Shown: positions 52,563 to 61,828 of the stretch, in pieces
Numbering within the stretch: position 1 is the first letter of the stretch
Layout of the letters: each line of letters begins with the position of its first letter
Source: Bacillus subtilis
Lineage (GTDB): Bacteria > Bacillota > Bacilli > Bacillales > Bacillaceae_C
Assembly (NCBI RefSeq): GCF_008764245.1
Contig: NZ_VTQV01000005.1
Coordinates: forward strand, 54,661 to 118,660
Direction: 5' to 3'
Length of the DNA stretch: 64,000 bases
Made by a program: the position numbers and the translations under genes
The notes under the pieces: model-generated
The model's input: the letters and a program-made list of their open reading frames with translations, nothing else
Database searches by the model: none
Told to the model about the DNA's origin: nothing

Positions 52563-53567
52563 ATGGGAAAGGTAGTCACTCTGGGAGAAATTATGCTGCG
52601 ATTGTCCACGGAAACAGGCATCCGTTTGTCAGGCGCCCATCATTTTCAAGCTCATTATGGAGGGGGAGAGGCGAATGTAGGGATTTCACTAGCAAACTTT
52701 GCGCATGAAGTATATTTCGCTAGTAAAGTTCCTGACAATGCCCTTGGACATGCCGTCAAACGACACTTGAATAGTTATGGAGTATCCACCAAACATTTAT
52801 TGTTTGGCGGGGACCGTTTAGGAACCTATTATATGGAAGCCGGCGTTGGAGAACGGGCTGCCAGTATCATTTATGATCGGGCTTACTCCAGCTTTGCAGA
52901 AATGACGACTCTCGAATGGGACATGGAGACATTATTAGAAGAGGTAGACATTCTCCACTTGTCTGGAATCACTCCAGCCTTATCCAAATCTTGGAAAGCA
53001 TTAGTGATGAGATGCATTCAGATCGCCAAAAACCATGAGGTGAAAATCAGTTTTGATATCAACTATCGTGGCAAACTCTGGAGTCAAAAAGAAGCTGGAG
53101 AAACGATCCGTCAAATCCTGCCGTATGTGGATTTCTGTTCAGCAGGAAAAATGGATGCCTTATATTTATTGGGAATGAAAGAGTATAAGGGGAACGAAGA
53201 TGAACTGATTGATTACTACCAACAGATGCAAAAAGCTTACCCGAATATCCAACTCTTTTATTCAACCAAAAGAACGGTTCATTCAGCTAGTGCTCATACT
53301 CTCGTTGGAACATTATGGATGAATGAACAGTATTACGAATCCTGTGTGCATGTAATGGATCCGATTGTCGATCGGGTAGGTGGCGGGGACGCATTCTCCG
53401 CAGGCATCCTGCATGGTATTTTAGAAGAAAAAGAGGCACAGACAATCGTTGAATTTGCCACTGCGGCATCGGCATTGAAACACACCGTTCATGGAGATTG
53501 CAGCCCGTTTAGTATAGAGGAAATAGAATCCTTCATGGCTGCTGGCTCAGGGAAGATTGATAGATAA
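52563..53567 (+). CDS. kdgK: 2-keto-3-deoxygluconate kinase (PfkB family)
   Basis: 334 residues. It phosphorylates 2-keto-3-deoxygluconate to KDPG with ATP. PfkB features: VTLGEIMLRLST at the N-terminus, HYGGGEANVGISLANF for sugar binding, and the catalytic DRVGGGDAFSAGILHG near residues 268-283. ATG 52563. It is in one operon with the aldolase. After the stop a stem GATAATGGG/CCCGTTGTC (53589-53617) is present but lacks a T-run. Confidence 0.93.
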   Translation: MGKVVTLGEIMLRLSTETGIRLSGAHHFQAHYGGGEANVGISLANFAHEVYFASKVPDNALGHAVKRHLNSYGVSTKHLLFGGDRLGTYYMEAGVGERAASIIYDRAYSSFAEMTTLEWDMETLLEEVDILHLSGITPALSKSWKALVMRCIQIAKNHEVKISFDINYRGKLWSQKEAGETIRQILPYVDFCSAGKMDALYLLGMKEYKGNEDELIDYYQQMQKAYPNIQLFYSTKRTVHSASAHTLVGTLWMNEQYYESCVHVMDPIVDRVGGGDAFSAGILHGILEEKEAQTIVEFATAASALKHTVHGDCSPFSIEEIESFMAAGSGKIDR

Positions 53568-53706
53568 AAAAGCTTGCTTCCTAAAAACGATAATGGGCAG
53601 TCATGCTACCCGTTGTCAATCATTTGGTCGGGTCAAGTCTCTACATCAATTAGATTATTATACAAAAAATGGATGTTCTGTTGAAATCGTCTTATGCATT
53701 TGGAAA

Positions 53707-53738
53707 AAAGCAATGGCTAAAAAATACGCCATTGCTTT
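53707..53738 (-). terminator. Terminator of the orphan binding-protein gene
   Basis: AAAGCAATGGC and GCCATTGCTTT form a perfect 11-base stem with a 10-base loop; the minus strand continues with six T residues. Confidence 0.88.
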
Positions 53739-53755
53739 CACTTGCATTTATTTTC

Positions 53756-55078
53756 TTAATCCGAACCTTTAGCGTCTTTAATTATTGTTTCGGCCTCTTC
53801 TTGAGCCTCTCGAATCGCGGTATTGATATCAATACCTTCATAAATAATTTTATTTGCCGTTTTACCAAATAACCATCTACCTGTTACTTGATGCTCAGAA
53901 GCTCTGCCATCAGGAACATTTAATGGATGACGCGTAAATGCTTCCATATTCTTGTTTTTAAGAATTTCCATATTGTAATCAAGTGGATCGCTGTCCTGAA
54001 TCCATTCATCTGAAATTAAATATTCAATTACTTTAAATGCTTCATCAGGATATTCAGAATATGGTGAGATCGCATAGAAAGTACCGTCAGTATATGGTTG
54101 AGTTGGGTTGTCTTTATCTAAAATTGGCCAACTTACAAAGTCAAAGTCCATATCACTTTCCTCAGCCGACTCTGCTAACCCTTTAGCAATATAACGTGCA
54201 TGTAGGGCCATCGCAACATTTCGCTCATTATAAATCCCGTAGCTCCATGGATCAAAGAAATCCTCTTTTCCATTATCTGGGATATTCCCGGGAATAGACG
54301 CGACTTCTCTTATTAAAGAAAGTACTTTATTGACATCTTCACGGTTTTCAAAATGTACTTCATCATCTGCATTCACAAGCCAATCATCAAGCATCCCGAC
54401 CATTTGCGGGTCCAGTGCAATGTCTAATCCGCGGTACTGTGTTCCATCTCGCTCACCTGTTACTTTGCGTGCGAGATCAATGACTTCTTCCCAGGTCATA
54501 TCATCTGTCGGATACGGTACACCGAACTTATCGAACACTTCTTTATTGTACGCCAACCCGTGGTATGTTAACTGACCAGGTAATGAATAAATTCCATCAT
54601 CATCAGGTTTATGTGCATGCATCGCTTTGATTCGATAATCTGGCCAATCACTCGTATCTAGTTCATGCTTTTCAATGAACGGTGTTAAATCAAAAAGCAT
54701 GTCATATCCTTTTAACACACTTAAACTATAGTCTGTTAAAATCATAATATCTGGAAGTTGCTGCTTTGCAATTTGCTCCTCAATCGTTTCCTTATACGCA
54801 TTGACAACTTGAATATCCTCCCATTCAAATGTAATATGTGGGAAAACTTCTTTCAATCGTTCTTCAACTGCTTCATGATCACCTGGATACCAGAAACGCA
54901 TCGTGATTTCTTCTTTTGGTTCATTCTCTGAGTTATTTCCTCCATCTGACGAATTATTTTCACTCGCATTGCCCTTGTTATTCTCTGTGTTATTCGAGCT
55001 TCCTTTTTCTGAACATCCAACGAATAGCATCATGCATAATAAAAGACCTAAAACAACTAGTAAGCGCCTTCTTTTCAA
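53756..55078 (-). CDS. Extracellular sugar-binding lipoprotein, family 1 (orphan)
   Basis: 440 residues. Lipoprotein signal with Cys22 in MLFVGCSEK, then an Asn/Ser/Glu/Gly-rich linker, then a solute-binding domain (ITMRFWYPGDHEAVEERLKEVFP; KQQLPDIMILTDYSLSVLKG; DDMTWEEVIDLARKV; TQPYTDGTFYAISPYSEYPDEAF). It has no permease or ATPase gene beside it, so it may serve a transporter elsewhere or sense a sugar. TTG start behind AGGGGGAG. It ends at a strong terminator. Confidence 0.88.
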   Translation of the reverse strand: MKRRRLLVVLGLLLCMMLFVGCSEKGSSNNTENNKGNASENNSSDGGNNSENEPKEEITMRFWYPGDHEAVEERLKEVFPHITFEWEDIQVVNAYKETIEEQIAKQQLPDIMILTDYSLSVLKGYDMLFDLTPFIEKHELDTSDWPDYRIKAMHAHKPDDDGIYSLPGQLTYHGLAYNKEVFDKFGVPYPTDDMTWEEVIDLARKVTGERDGTQYRGLDIALDPQMVGMLDDWLVNADDEVHFENREDVNKVLSLIREVASIPGNIPDNGKEDFFDPWSYGIYNERNVAMALHARYIAKGLAESAEESDMDFDFVSWPILDKDNPTQPYTDGTFYAISPYSEYPDEAFKVIEYLISDEWIQDSDPLDYNMEILKNKNMEAFTRHPLNVPDGRASEHQVTGRWLFGKTANKIIYEGIDINTAIREAQEEAETIIKDAKGSD

Positions 55079-55339
55079 CGATTATTCTCCCCCTTTAGTT
55101 TTTCAGCCGACTTTTTGTATGTTTCAGCATTGTTCATATTGTATTATAATATTCTGATAGATATGTATGAGGTTGCGCCATCCATTTAGTAATAAAATGT
55201 CGCCAAGCTGTAACCCGAAAATACGAGTTTTACGAGCCGTTTCAGCGATGGTGGAAGTTTTTCGCGTGCATTAGCTCAATAAATGAAGAAAGGATACATC
55301 TGGCGGAAGCTTTAACTTTTAACGATGAAGGAGAAGGAA

Positions 55340-55753
55340 ATGAAGCAGATAGCTTTAATGTTGATAGTGATGCTTTTCCTATTCACGGCCTGTCAAAAGG
55401 CAAATTCCCATTTGATCACACTGGAAGAGGTACTTGCTTCTTTTGAGGAACATCAATTGTCACTTATAGAAAAGAAAGTGGATAATAAAGACATTTTTGG
55501 GATGAAACTTAATCGAAAAAAACCTTCCTTTTATGAATTAGATGGGAAGACAGTGTTGATATATATTTATAATTCGACGAACGCACGTGAAAAGGGTTTG
55601 GAATCCTTTCGTAAACAAACGGAAACTGCTAATCTAGTCTCTTTTAACGTGTTCGAAATTAAAAATGTATTGCTCTTTTATGTGTATGAAAAGGATCTAG
55701 ACAGTGAAATAGAAGAAAAATTTGAAAATATCGTTTATCAATTAAATGATTAA
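55340..55753 (+). CDS. Small lipoprotein, unknown function
   Basis: 137 residues. Lipobox FLFTAC (Cys18), then a 119-residue domain with EVLASFEEHQLSLIEKKVDNKDIFG and SFNVFEIKNVLLFYVYEKD. ATG 55340 is chosen because AAGGAG lies six bases upstream; ATG 55325 is too far. This looks like the small Bacillus lipoproteins with a single mixed alpha/beta domain, whose role is unknown. It stands alone, about 260 bases from the divergent binding-protein gene. Confidence 0.78.
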   Translation: MKQIALMLIVMLFLFTACQKANSHLITLEEVLASFEEHQLSLIEKKVDNKDIFGMKLNRKKPSFYELDGKTVLIYIYNSTNAREKGLESFRKQTETANLVSFNVFEIKNVLLFYVYEKDLDSEIEEKFENIVYQLND

Positions 55754-56011
55754 TGATTTCAATGGATTTTTTCCTTTCCATAGGAGCCTGTTTTGACTTT
55801 GTACGAGAAGATGAACATTCGCACTGCTATAGTAATAGATGACTTAATGGAGTAGATAATAATATTACCTACATCAAGTAAAGTTATTAGGTCAGATTGA
55901 ACAACCTTTATAGGGACCCCTATCTTTGAAACGTTAGAACTATTCTATTGTGGTCAGTTATTTTGACACTAGTACAGAAGGGTAAAAATCTAAAATTAGT
56001 GGGGGATGGGA

Positions 56012-56509
56012 ATGTTGAAATGGAGAGATTATGATCCAAATGTGGATAAGGAAATAGACTCTTGGATATTAGCCAATTTTAGTAAAAACGCCCATTTAAT
56101 TAATAAATATGCTTTTTTTAATGAACCTGCATCTGAACAATACCGTTGGTACAAGGAGCATCCAAAGGAAGGATCTAATATTGCAGATTTTTTTAAAGTG
56201 GTGGAAATTAATAATGAGGTGATTGCATTCTTGATACTTAATTATTTTAGGGATGATAGTGAAAGATTGGTTTTGGGCGTTAATCCGATTGCAGTAGAGC
56301 CCAACCAAATAAATAAAGGGAATGGTACACTTGTCTTGACTGATTTAATCACCAATTCGGACACAATTATTGGTCATAAGGTGGATGTTTTTTATGCAGG
56401 AATAGATGAAAAAAATAATATAAGCACAAAGGTATTTAAGAACTTAGGATTTAAGGAATCTGGCCGATCAGATGATAAAGAATTTGTCTATTATGAATTG
56501 AAAAGATAA
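56012..56509 (+). CDS. GNAT family acetyltransferase
   Basis: 165 residues. A divergent GNAT fold: FKVVEINNEVIAFLILNYF, then the acetyl-CoA region NPIAVEPNQINKGNGTLVLTDL (with N-K-G-N-G in place of the usual Q/R-x-x-G-x-G/A) and NISTKVFKNLGFKESG near the end. Start is ATG 56012, with GGGGG before it; ATG 56006 is directly next to that site and less likely. Substrate unknown. Single gene, 271 bases before the LacI regulator. Confidence 0.75.
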   Translation: MLKWRDYDPNVDKEIDSWILANFSKNAHLINKYAFFNEPASEQYRWYKEHPKEGSNIADFFKVVEINNEVIAFLILNYFRDDSERLVLGVNPIAVEPNQINKGNGTLVLTDLITNSDTIIGHKVDVFYAGIDEKNNISTKVFKNLGFKESGRSDDKEFVYYELKR

Positions 56510-56744
56510 ATCCATTGATTATATTGTTGTGCTGCTATGTACCTGACGTATAGCTAATGTATTGTCAAAAATAAAGTTATCAAAAAAGGAAATTGATAAG
56601 GTTGCATTTACTGGTAAAAGGTTAATGAGTAATAGGCGGCAGTGCAGCCAGCAGAAGGTATTCGATGGTACTATCGCTAGAGTTGCTGAGACATACGGTA
56701 ACAAACTTTTAATTGAAATCCTTTTCTGTTCATGTTAATATCGA

Positions 56745-56758
56745 CGTAAACGTTTACG
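56745..56758. promoter_or_regulatory. LacI-type operator 1
   Basis: CGTAAACGTTTACG is a perfect 14-base palindrome 22 bases before the LacI-family start. An identical site lies at 57806-57819. Confidence 0.85.
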
Positions 56759-56780
56759 CTGTGGTGAAGGAGTATAGAAG

Positions 56781-57785
56781 ATGACGATTACCATTAAAGA
56801 CGTAGCTAAAAAGGCCAATGTGTCGATTGCTACCGTTTCTAGAATTCTAAACAATAAGCCTGGTTATACGAAGGAAACGGAAGAAAAGGTTCTGCAGGTA
56901 ATACAAGAATTAGGTTATCATCCTAATGGGATAGCTCGAGGGTTGATTAGTAAACGTACACATACAATTGGCGTTTTAGTGCCGCAAATTTCTAGTATGC
57001 TAATGTCAAAGTTTATTCAAGGTATTGAACAAGCTGCCCATGAATATGGGTCCAGTGTGATTGTTTGTCATACAGAATCGAAAGGTGAAAAAACGCAAAA
57101 ATACTTACAACTGCTACAGGAAAAACAGGTCGATGGTATTGTTTTTACGAGTGAAGTTTTCACACAAGATCATTATCAGATCATCAAGGATACCAACAAA
57201 CCAGTTGTTTTATTGTCCACTGAATCATATGATTTTCCTATTCCACATGTGAAAGTAAATGACCGTCATGCCGCCTATAGTGCTACCGAATATTTGATTG
57301 AAAAAGGCCATCGGAAAATTGGCATGGTGAGTGGCAGCAGAAGTGATATTATAGCTGGTCAGCCGCGGATTGATGGTTTTATCATGGCAATGAACACCTA
57401 TCAATTACCGGTGAAAGACGAATGGATTGTACCGATAGGGTTTAATTTTGAAGAGGGGGTAAAGGGCTTTTCTCAATTAATCGATCAATTCCCAGACATG
57501 ACAGCTGTAGTTGCTGCTAGTGATGAAGTAGCACTAGGTGTGTTATCTGCCGCCTATAACAGGAATATCTCTGTACCGAAACAATTATCTGTTATTGGGT
57601 ATGATAATCTTAGAATAGCGGAGATGAGTACACCGGCACTCACTACAGTTTCCCAGCCTGCAGTAGAAATGGGAAAAAAGGCAGCAGAATTGGTATTTCA
57701 AATGTTAGAAACCAATGTACCTGTGAAAAGTTATATATTCCCACATAAAATAGTGGAAAGGCAAAGTGTAAAAGCATTATCCTAG
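56781..57785 (+). CDS. LacI family transcriptional regulator
   Basis: 334 residues. N-terminal helix-turn-helix and hinge helix (IKDVAKKANVSIATVSRILNNKPGYTKETEEKV; GLISKRTHTIGVLVPQ) and a periplasmic-binding-protein-like sugar domain (VNDRHAAYSATEYLIEKGHRKIGMVSG; VAASDEVALGVLSAAYN; SVIGYDNLRIAEMSTPALTTV). ATG 56781 with GAAGGAG upstream. Identical palindromes stand before this gene and before the next one, so it probably represses itself and the sugar ABC genes. The ligand is likely the imported sugar. Confidence 0.94.
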   Translation: MTITIKDVAKKANVSIATVSRILNNKPGYTKETEEKVLQVIQELGYHPNGIARGLISKRTHTIGVLVPQISSMLMSKFIQGIEQAAHEYGSSVIVCHTESKGEKTQKYLQLLQEKQVDGIVFTSEVFTQDHYQIIKDTNKPVVLLSTESYDFPIPHVKVNDRHAAYSATEYLIEKGHRKIGMVSGSRSDIIAGQPRIDGFIMAMNTYQLPVKDEWIVPIGFNFEEGVKGFSQLIDQFPDMTAVVAASDEVALGVLSAAYNRNISVPKQLSVIGYDNLRIAEMSTPALTTVSQPAVEMGKKAAELVFQMLETNVPVKSYIFPHKIVERQSVKALS

Positions 57786-57805
57786 GTAAATCATTCTATG
57801 GGTTA

Positions 57806-57819
57806 CGTAAACGTTTACG
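57806..57819. promoter_or_regulatory. LacI-type operator 2
   Basis: CGTAAACGTTTACG, identical to operator 1, 33 bases before the binding-protein start. Confidence 0.85.
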
Positions 57820-57851
57820 AAGAGTGAATAATAAATGGTGGAGGGTTTAGT

Positions 57852-59084
57852 ATGAGCAAGATAACAAAAGGAGTAGCAGCTCTGGGACTGGGAGTTTCTT
57901 TATTGCTGACGGGTTGTGGAAGCAATAAAGATATAGACGGAGCAGTGACTTTGGAATTCTTTTCAAATAAATCAGAAAGTATAGGGATATACAAGGAATT
58001 AATCAAAGAATTCGAAAGTCAGAATCCAGATATCAAGGTTGAATTAGAAGCTCCGCCAGAAGCAGAAACTGTACTCAAAACAAAATTGGTTCGAGGCAAA
58101 ATTCCAGATGTGATGTCGCTAGGTGGAAATGCTACCTATGGCGAATTAGCGGAAGCAGGCATATTTCATGATTTTACTAATGCAGAAGTTCTTGAGGATG
58201 TACAAACTTCTTACTTGGAAACTCTTAATCTATTAGTTGGTTCTGATGTAGAGGGAGTATATGGAGTTCCTTATGCAACGAACGCTAATACGGTCATTTT
58301 TAATAAACAAAAGGTAGACGAACTGGGAATTGAGATTCCAGAAACATGGGATGAGTTTATAGAGGCTTTGGAGATAGCACAAGAAGCTGGTGAAATACCG
58401 ATTAATTTTACATTACAAGAAGCCTGGACTGCGATGCCTTTATGGAATGGTTTGGCAGGTAACTTAGTAGCAACAGACTTTTCCGAGCAAAAAGATGCAG
58501 GACAAGCAAGCTTTGTAGAAGATTATGATGAGGTAGCAGACAAAGCATTAGAGCTATTAAAATATGGCCGTCCCGATAACTTCGGTATTGACTACAATGA
58601 CGGGAATACGGCATTTGCCAAAGGGGAAGGGGTATTCTACTTGCAAGGTAACTGGGCAATCCCCGATATTCTGACTGTCAATCCTGATCTGGAAGTAGGA
58701 ACCTTCGTCTTACCTGCCAGTAATATTGCTGAAGAAAATGACTTAGTCTCCGGTGTGGATGTTGTGTTAACAGTGGATGAAGAATCAGATCATAAAGAAG
58801 AAGCATTAAAATTTATAGAATTTTTGGCTGATCATGAAATTGCTCAGCGCTATATTGAAGATCAGAAGGCGTTCTCCGCTTTCCAAGGGGGATTGCAAGA
58901 AGATCCAGCATTTGAATGGATCAACAAGAATTTCGAAGAAGAGCGTTTAACAAGCTTCCCTGATCACTTTTATCCAGCTGGGATGGGTGAGGAAAACCTC
59001 ATTCAAGAATTCCTAATTAGACAAGATAAAGAACAAGCATTAAAGAAATTAGATGCCGAGTGGGATAAAATCATCAATCGTTAG
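57852..59084 (+). CDS. Sugar ABC transporter substrate-binding lipoprotein
   Basis: 410 residues. Lipobox SLLLTGC (Cys22). Family 1 solute-binding motifs: LEFFSNKSESIGIYKELIKEFE, TKLVRGKIPDVMSLGGNATY, VPYATNANTVIFNKQKVDELG, ETWDEFIEALEIAQEAG and GVFYLQGNWAIPDI. It is the first gene of a LacI-controlled importer with two permeases downstream. ATG 57852 behind GGTGGAGGG. No glycosidase lies in the cluster, so the sugar is unknown. The 231-base gap after it contains two hairpins and no gene. Confidence 0.92.
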   Translation: MSKITKGVAALGLGVSLLLTGCGSNKDIDGAVTLEFFSNKSESIGIYKELIKEFESQNPDIKVELEAPPEAETVLKTKLVRGKIPDVMSLGGNATYGELAEAGIFHDFTNAEVLEDVQTSYLETLNLLVGSDVEGVYGVPYATNANTVIFNKQKVDELGIEIPETWDEFIEALEIAQEAGEIPINFTLQEAWTAMPLWNGLAGNLVATDFSEQKDAGQASFVEDYDEVADKALELLKYGRPDNFGIDYNDGNTAFAKGEGVFYLQGNWAIPDILTVNPDLEVGTFVLPASNIAEENDLVSGVDVVLTVDEESDHKEEALKFIEFLADHEIAQRYIEDQKAFSAFQGGLQEDPAFEWINKNFEEERLTSFPDHFYPAGMGEENLIQEFLIRQDKEQALKKLDAEWDKIINR

Positions 59085-59146
59085 AAGTCGGGGCTAGTAT
59101 TTCCCGTTATATAAGCAAGTGACAGCAGAGAGTGACTAGCTTTTAA

Positions 59147-59192
59147 CATAAAGAAGGGAAAACTTGCATGAGGTGAAGGTGTTTTCTTTATG
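59147..59192 (+). terminator. Intra-operon stem-loop after the binding-protein gene
   Basis: CATAAAG (59147-59153) pairs with CTTTATG (59186-59192), extended by AAAAC/GTTTT after a bulge. It may protect the 3' end of the binding-protein message or lower readthrough into the permeases. Confidence 0.4.
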
Positions 59193-59233
59193 CCTTCCTT
59201 ATAACAGGTCAGGGATATCGATAAGCCATTCCA

Positions 59234-59279
59234 CTCATCTATGGGTGGGGGTGGTCGTTCATATCCTCCATAGATCGAG
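59234..59279 (+). promoter_or_regulatory. Stem-loop before the first permease
   Basis: CTCATCTATGG pairs with CCATAGATCGAG, giving 11 pairs with one bulge, ending about 20 bases before the permease ribosome binding site. Its role is unknown; processing or partial attenuation are options. Confidence 0.4.
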
Positions 59280-59315
59280 TTTTTCCTAATAAAGAATGAC
59301 GAGGGAGAGAGTATT

Positions 59316-60176
59316 TTGGCGAAAAAAAATCGCACCTACCTATTTATGGTTATTCCAGCATTTATAATATTTTTCACTTTTCATACATTCCCGGCGTTAT
59401 TAGGGATATTTTATAGTTTTACAGACTATAAAGGATATGGGACTTGGGATTTTGTCGGCCTTAGTAACTATTTTAACGTATTTAAGGATGGACGTGCCTT
59501 AAGCGCATATGGCTTTACCTTCCAATTTGCCATCACAGCAACGATACTAGTGAATATTGTCAGTTTATTAATTGCGTTGGGACTTAATGCAAATATTAAG
59601 CTACGCAAAACATTACGTGCCGTTTACTTTTTACCATTTATATTAAGTGTGTTAGTTGTTGGTTATATCTTTAAATTTATATTTACGCACTTACTGCCTG
59701 ATCTGGGCAGTGGCTTAGGAATTGAATTCCTGTCATTCAATATATTAGGAAATCCTGATTGGGCCTGGATCGGTGTCGTTATTTTGGCAGTATGGCAGTC
59801 GGCAGCGTTTAATACACTGTTATATTTGGCAGGTTTATCCACGATTGACAATGAATTATATGAGGCTGCCGATATGGATGGAGCTGGATCATGGGCAAAG
59901 TTCTGGAGAATCACCTTCCCGCTTATTGCTCCATTCTTCACGATCAATATGGTTGTGGCGATGAAGAACTTCTTAATGGCATTCGATCAAGTGATGGCCT
60001 TAACTGGTGGAGGACCTGGTCAAGCAACCGAATCGATCTCTTTATTGATCTATCGAGGTGGTTTCGAAGGCGGGGAATTCGCTTACCAATCGGCAAATGC
60101 TGTTATCTATTTTATCGTAATTGTTGTCATTTCTGTGCTTCAATTACGTGTACTTGAACGAAGGGAGGAGAAGTAA
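59316..60176 (+). CDS. Sugar ABC transporter permease, MalF-like
   Basis: 286 residues, six membrane helices, and EAA loop EAADMDGAGSWAKFWRITFPL. TTG start behind GAGGGAGAG. It is adjacent to the second permease (stop 60176, next start 60178) in the LacI-controlled operon. The ATPase is absent and probably shared (MsmX-type). Length is normal. Confidence 0.92.
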   Translation: MAKKNRTYLFMVIPAFIIFFTFHTFPALLGIFYSFTDYKGYGTWDFVGLSNYFNVFKDGRALSAYGFTFQFAITATILVNIVSLLIALGLNANIKLRKTLRAVYFLPFILSVLVVGYIFKFIFTHLLPDLGSGLGIEFLSFNILGNPDWAWIGVVILAVWQSAAFNTLLYLAGLSTIDNELYEAADMDGAGSWAKFWRITFPLIAPFFTINMVVAMKNFLMAFDQVMALTGGGPGQATESISLLIYRGGFEGGEFAYQSANAVIYFIVIVVISVLQLRVLERREEK

Positions 60177-60177
60177 C

Positions 60178-60996
60178 ATGATGGGAAAAAAGAGTTGGAA
60201 AGTGACATCATTATTGATTCTTGGCTCCATATTTATTTTCTTTCCATTATACTTGACTATCGTTATTGCGTTTAAAACACCACAAGAAATGTCTGGGAAC
60301 TTGTTGGCCTTACCAGAGTCTTGGTCACTGTCTAACTTCTTTACTGCTATTGAGGTGACCAATTTCTTTAGGGCATTCACGAACAGTGCCGTCGTCACCA
60401 TTATCACGGTTGTTTTGGTATTATTAACTCATTCCCTTGTAGCCTACGCGATTGCTAGAAATATGCATAAGAAATTTTATAAGTTTCTCTATCTTTATTT
60501 TATCAGTGCCATGTTTATCCCATTTCCGATTATCATGCTGCCAATTGTTAAGCAGACGAGTATGTTAGGTATGGACAATTTAATTGGTTTAGCTTTTCTT
60601 AATGTCGTTATGCAGTTGGCTTTTAATGTGTTTGTGTATGTGGGCTTTCTGAAGTCGATACCAGTCCAATTGGAAGAGGCTGCCCATATTGATGGGGCAA
60701 CGACTTGGCAGGTATTCTGGAAGATTATTTTCCCAATTATGAAGCCAATGCATGCCACCGTGGCGATCTTAACAGCATTATTTGCTTGGAATGACTTTAT
60801 GCTGCCACTTGTTATTTTGGGTGACACAAGTCAATATACCTTGCCATTAGTGCAATATGCTTTCCAAGGGCAATTTAGTACAAATTATAACTTAGCCTTT
60901 GCTTCCTATTTAATGGCGATGCTGCCAATGATTATTGTGTATATTTTCGCACAGAAATGGATTATCGGCGGGGTGATGAGAGGATCGCTTAAATAG
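60178..60996 (+). CDS. Sugar ABC transporter permease, MalG-like
   Basis: 272 residues. Six membrane helices and EAA loop EEAAHIDGATTWQVFWKIIFPI, with the MalG-type end QKWIIGGVMRGSLK. ATG 60178 (or the next codon) follows AAGGGAGGAG; the longer frame from 60121 overlaps the previous gene and is rejected. It completes the importer pore. A strong stem-loop 85 bases later ends the operon. Confidence 0.92.
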   Translation: MMGKKSWKVTSLLILGSIFIFFPLYLTIVIAFKTPQEMSGNLLALPESWSLSNFFTAIEVTNFFRAFTNSAVVTIITVVLVLLTHSLVAYAIARNMHKKFYKFLYLYFISAMFIPFPIIMLPIVKQTSMLGMDNLIGLAFLNVVMQLAFNVFVYVGFLKSIPVQLEEAAHIDGATTWQVFWKIIFPIMKPMHATVAILTALFAWNDFMLPLVILGDTSQYTLPLVQYAFQGQFSTNYNLAFASYLMAMLPMIIVYIFAQKWIIGGVMRGSLK

Positions 60997-61080
60997 ATGG
61001 TATATAAAGTACCCTTGTTAGTCTTCATAATAGGTGAGTTGGATAGACAAACCAAATTAATGGCAAAAAGCTGATATTCA

Positions 61081-61108
61081 GGCTGTTGAGACTTTCTCAA
61101 CAGCCTTT
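61081..61108 (+). terminator. Terminator of the LacI-controlled operon
   Basis: GGCTGTTGAGA-CTT-TCTCAACAGCC is a perfect 11-base stem with TTT after it; the minus strand could use it too. Confidence 0.75.
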
Positions 61109-61134
61109 AAACTCATATAAAGTGAAAAATACAT

Positions 61135-61242
61135 TTATTCTTCTGTTTTTCTATATTCTTCGCTTAATTTTTCTAAAGTTTCGATCAGAACTTCGTTTTG
61201 ATCAATGATGGTCTTGTTTTGATTATATGGGATTTCAAAATA
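61135..61242 (-). pseudogene. Possible C-terminal gene remnant
   Basis: The minus strand reads YFEIPYNQNKTIIDQNEVLI, then ETLEKLSEEYRKTEE and a stop. This is a convincing coiled-coil-like protein end, but it has no start and is preceded directly by an in-frame stop. No family recognised. It lies in the 460-base gap 60997-61456, which otherwise holds the operon terminator and no visible gene. Confidence 0.35.
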
Positions 61243-61456
61243 TTAATAATAGTAACTAGCCAATGATGAGGACAATTGTTAATAAGAGCATATCGGAGCC
61301 CCCTTAAGTTTAAACGTATACATTGAGTGTAGCATGAGAATTTCTTTTAAGAAAGAACGTATTTCCCGCTAAAATCCTATTTAGAACAAATATAGACGCA
61401 ACTATAATTTGCAACGAAAAGTCTGTATACTTAGAGTAAAAGGAAAAGGGATTGCA

Positions 61457-61828
61457 ATGTCATTTACCTTTAAAAAAATTGACCATGTCCAATTGGCTGC
61501 ACCAAAGGAGTCGGAGGAGCTGGCGAGAGAATTTTATTCCGGTATTTTAGGATTTAAGGAAATCGAGAAACCCGAGACACTTCGAAAAAGAGGTGGAGCT
61601 TGGTTTGCAATGGATGGGATCCAACTCCATATCGGCACAGAGGAACCATTTGTTCCAGCTAAGAAAGCGCACCCCGCGTTTGAAGTAGAAAATTTAGAAG
61701 CGTTAAAGCAATATTTATCCGATTGTGAAGTTGACTATATTGTCGACGAAAATCTTCCTAGAGCAAATAGAATTTATATCCATGATCCTTTCGGAAATAG
61801 AATTGAATTGTTAGAGTGGCATAATTAA
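61457..61828 (+). CDS. VOC (glyoxalase/bleomycin resistance) family protein
   Basis: 123 residues. Paired beta-alpha-beta-beta-beta modules: FKKIDHVQLAAPKESEELAREFYSGILGFKE with the first metal-ligand His, IQLHIGTEEPF, and the closing YIHDPFGNRIELLEW with the last Glu. Small members isomerise or open rings of metabolites or bind drugs; substrate unknown. ATG 61457 follows AAAAGGGA; the longer frame from 61409 is rejected. The methyltransferase starts on the base right after its stop, so the two are one unit. Confidence 0.88.
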   Translation: MSFTFKKIDHVQLAAPKESEELAREFYSGILGFKEIEKPETLRKRGGAWFAMDGIQLHIGTEEPFVPAKKAHPAFEVENLEALKQYLSDCEVDYIVDENLPRANRIYIHDPFGNRIELLEWHN

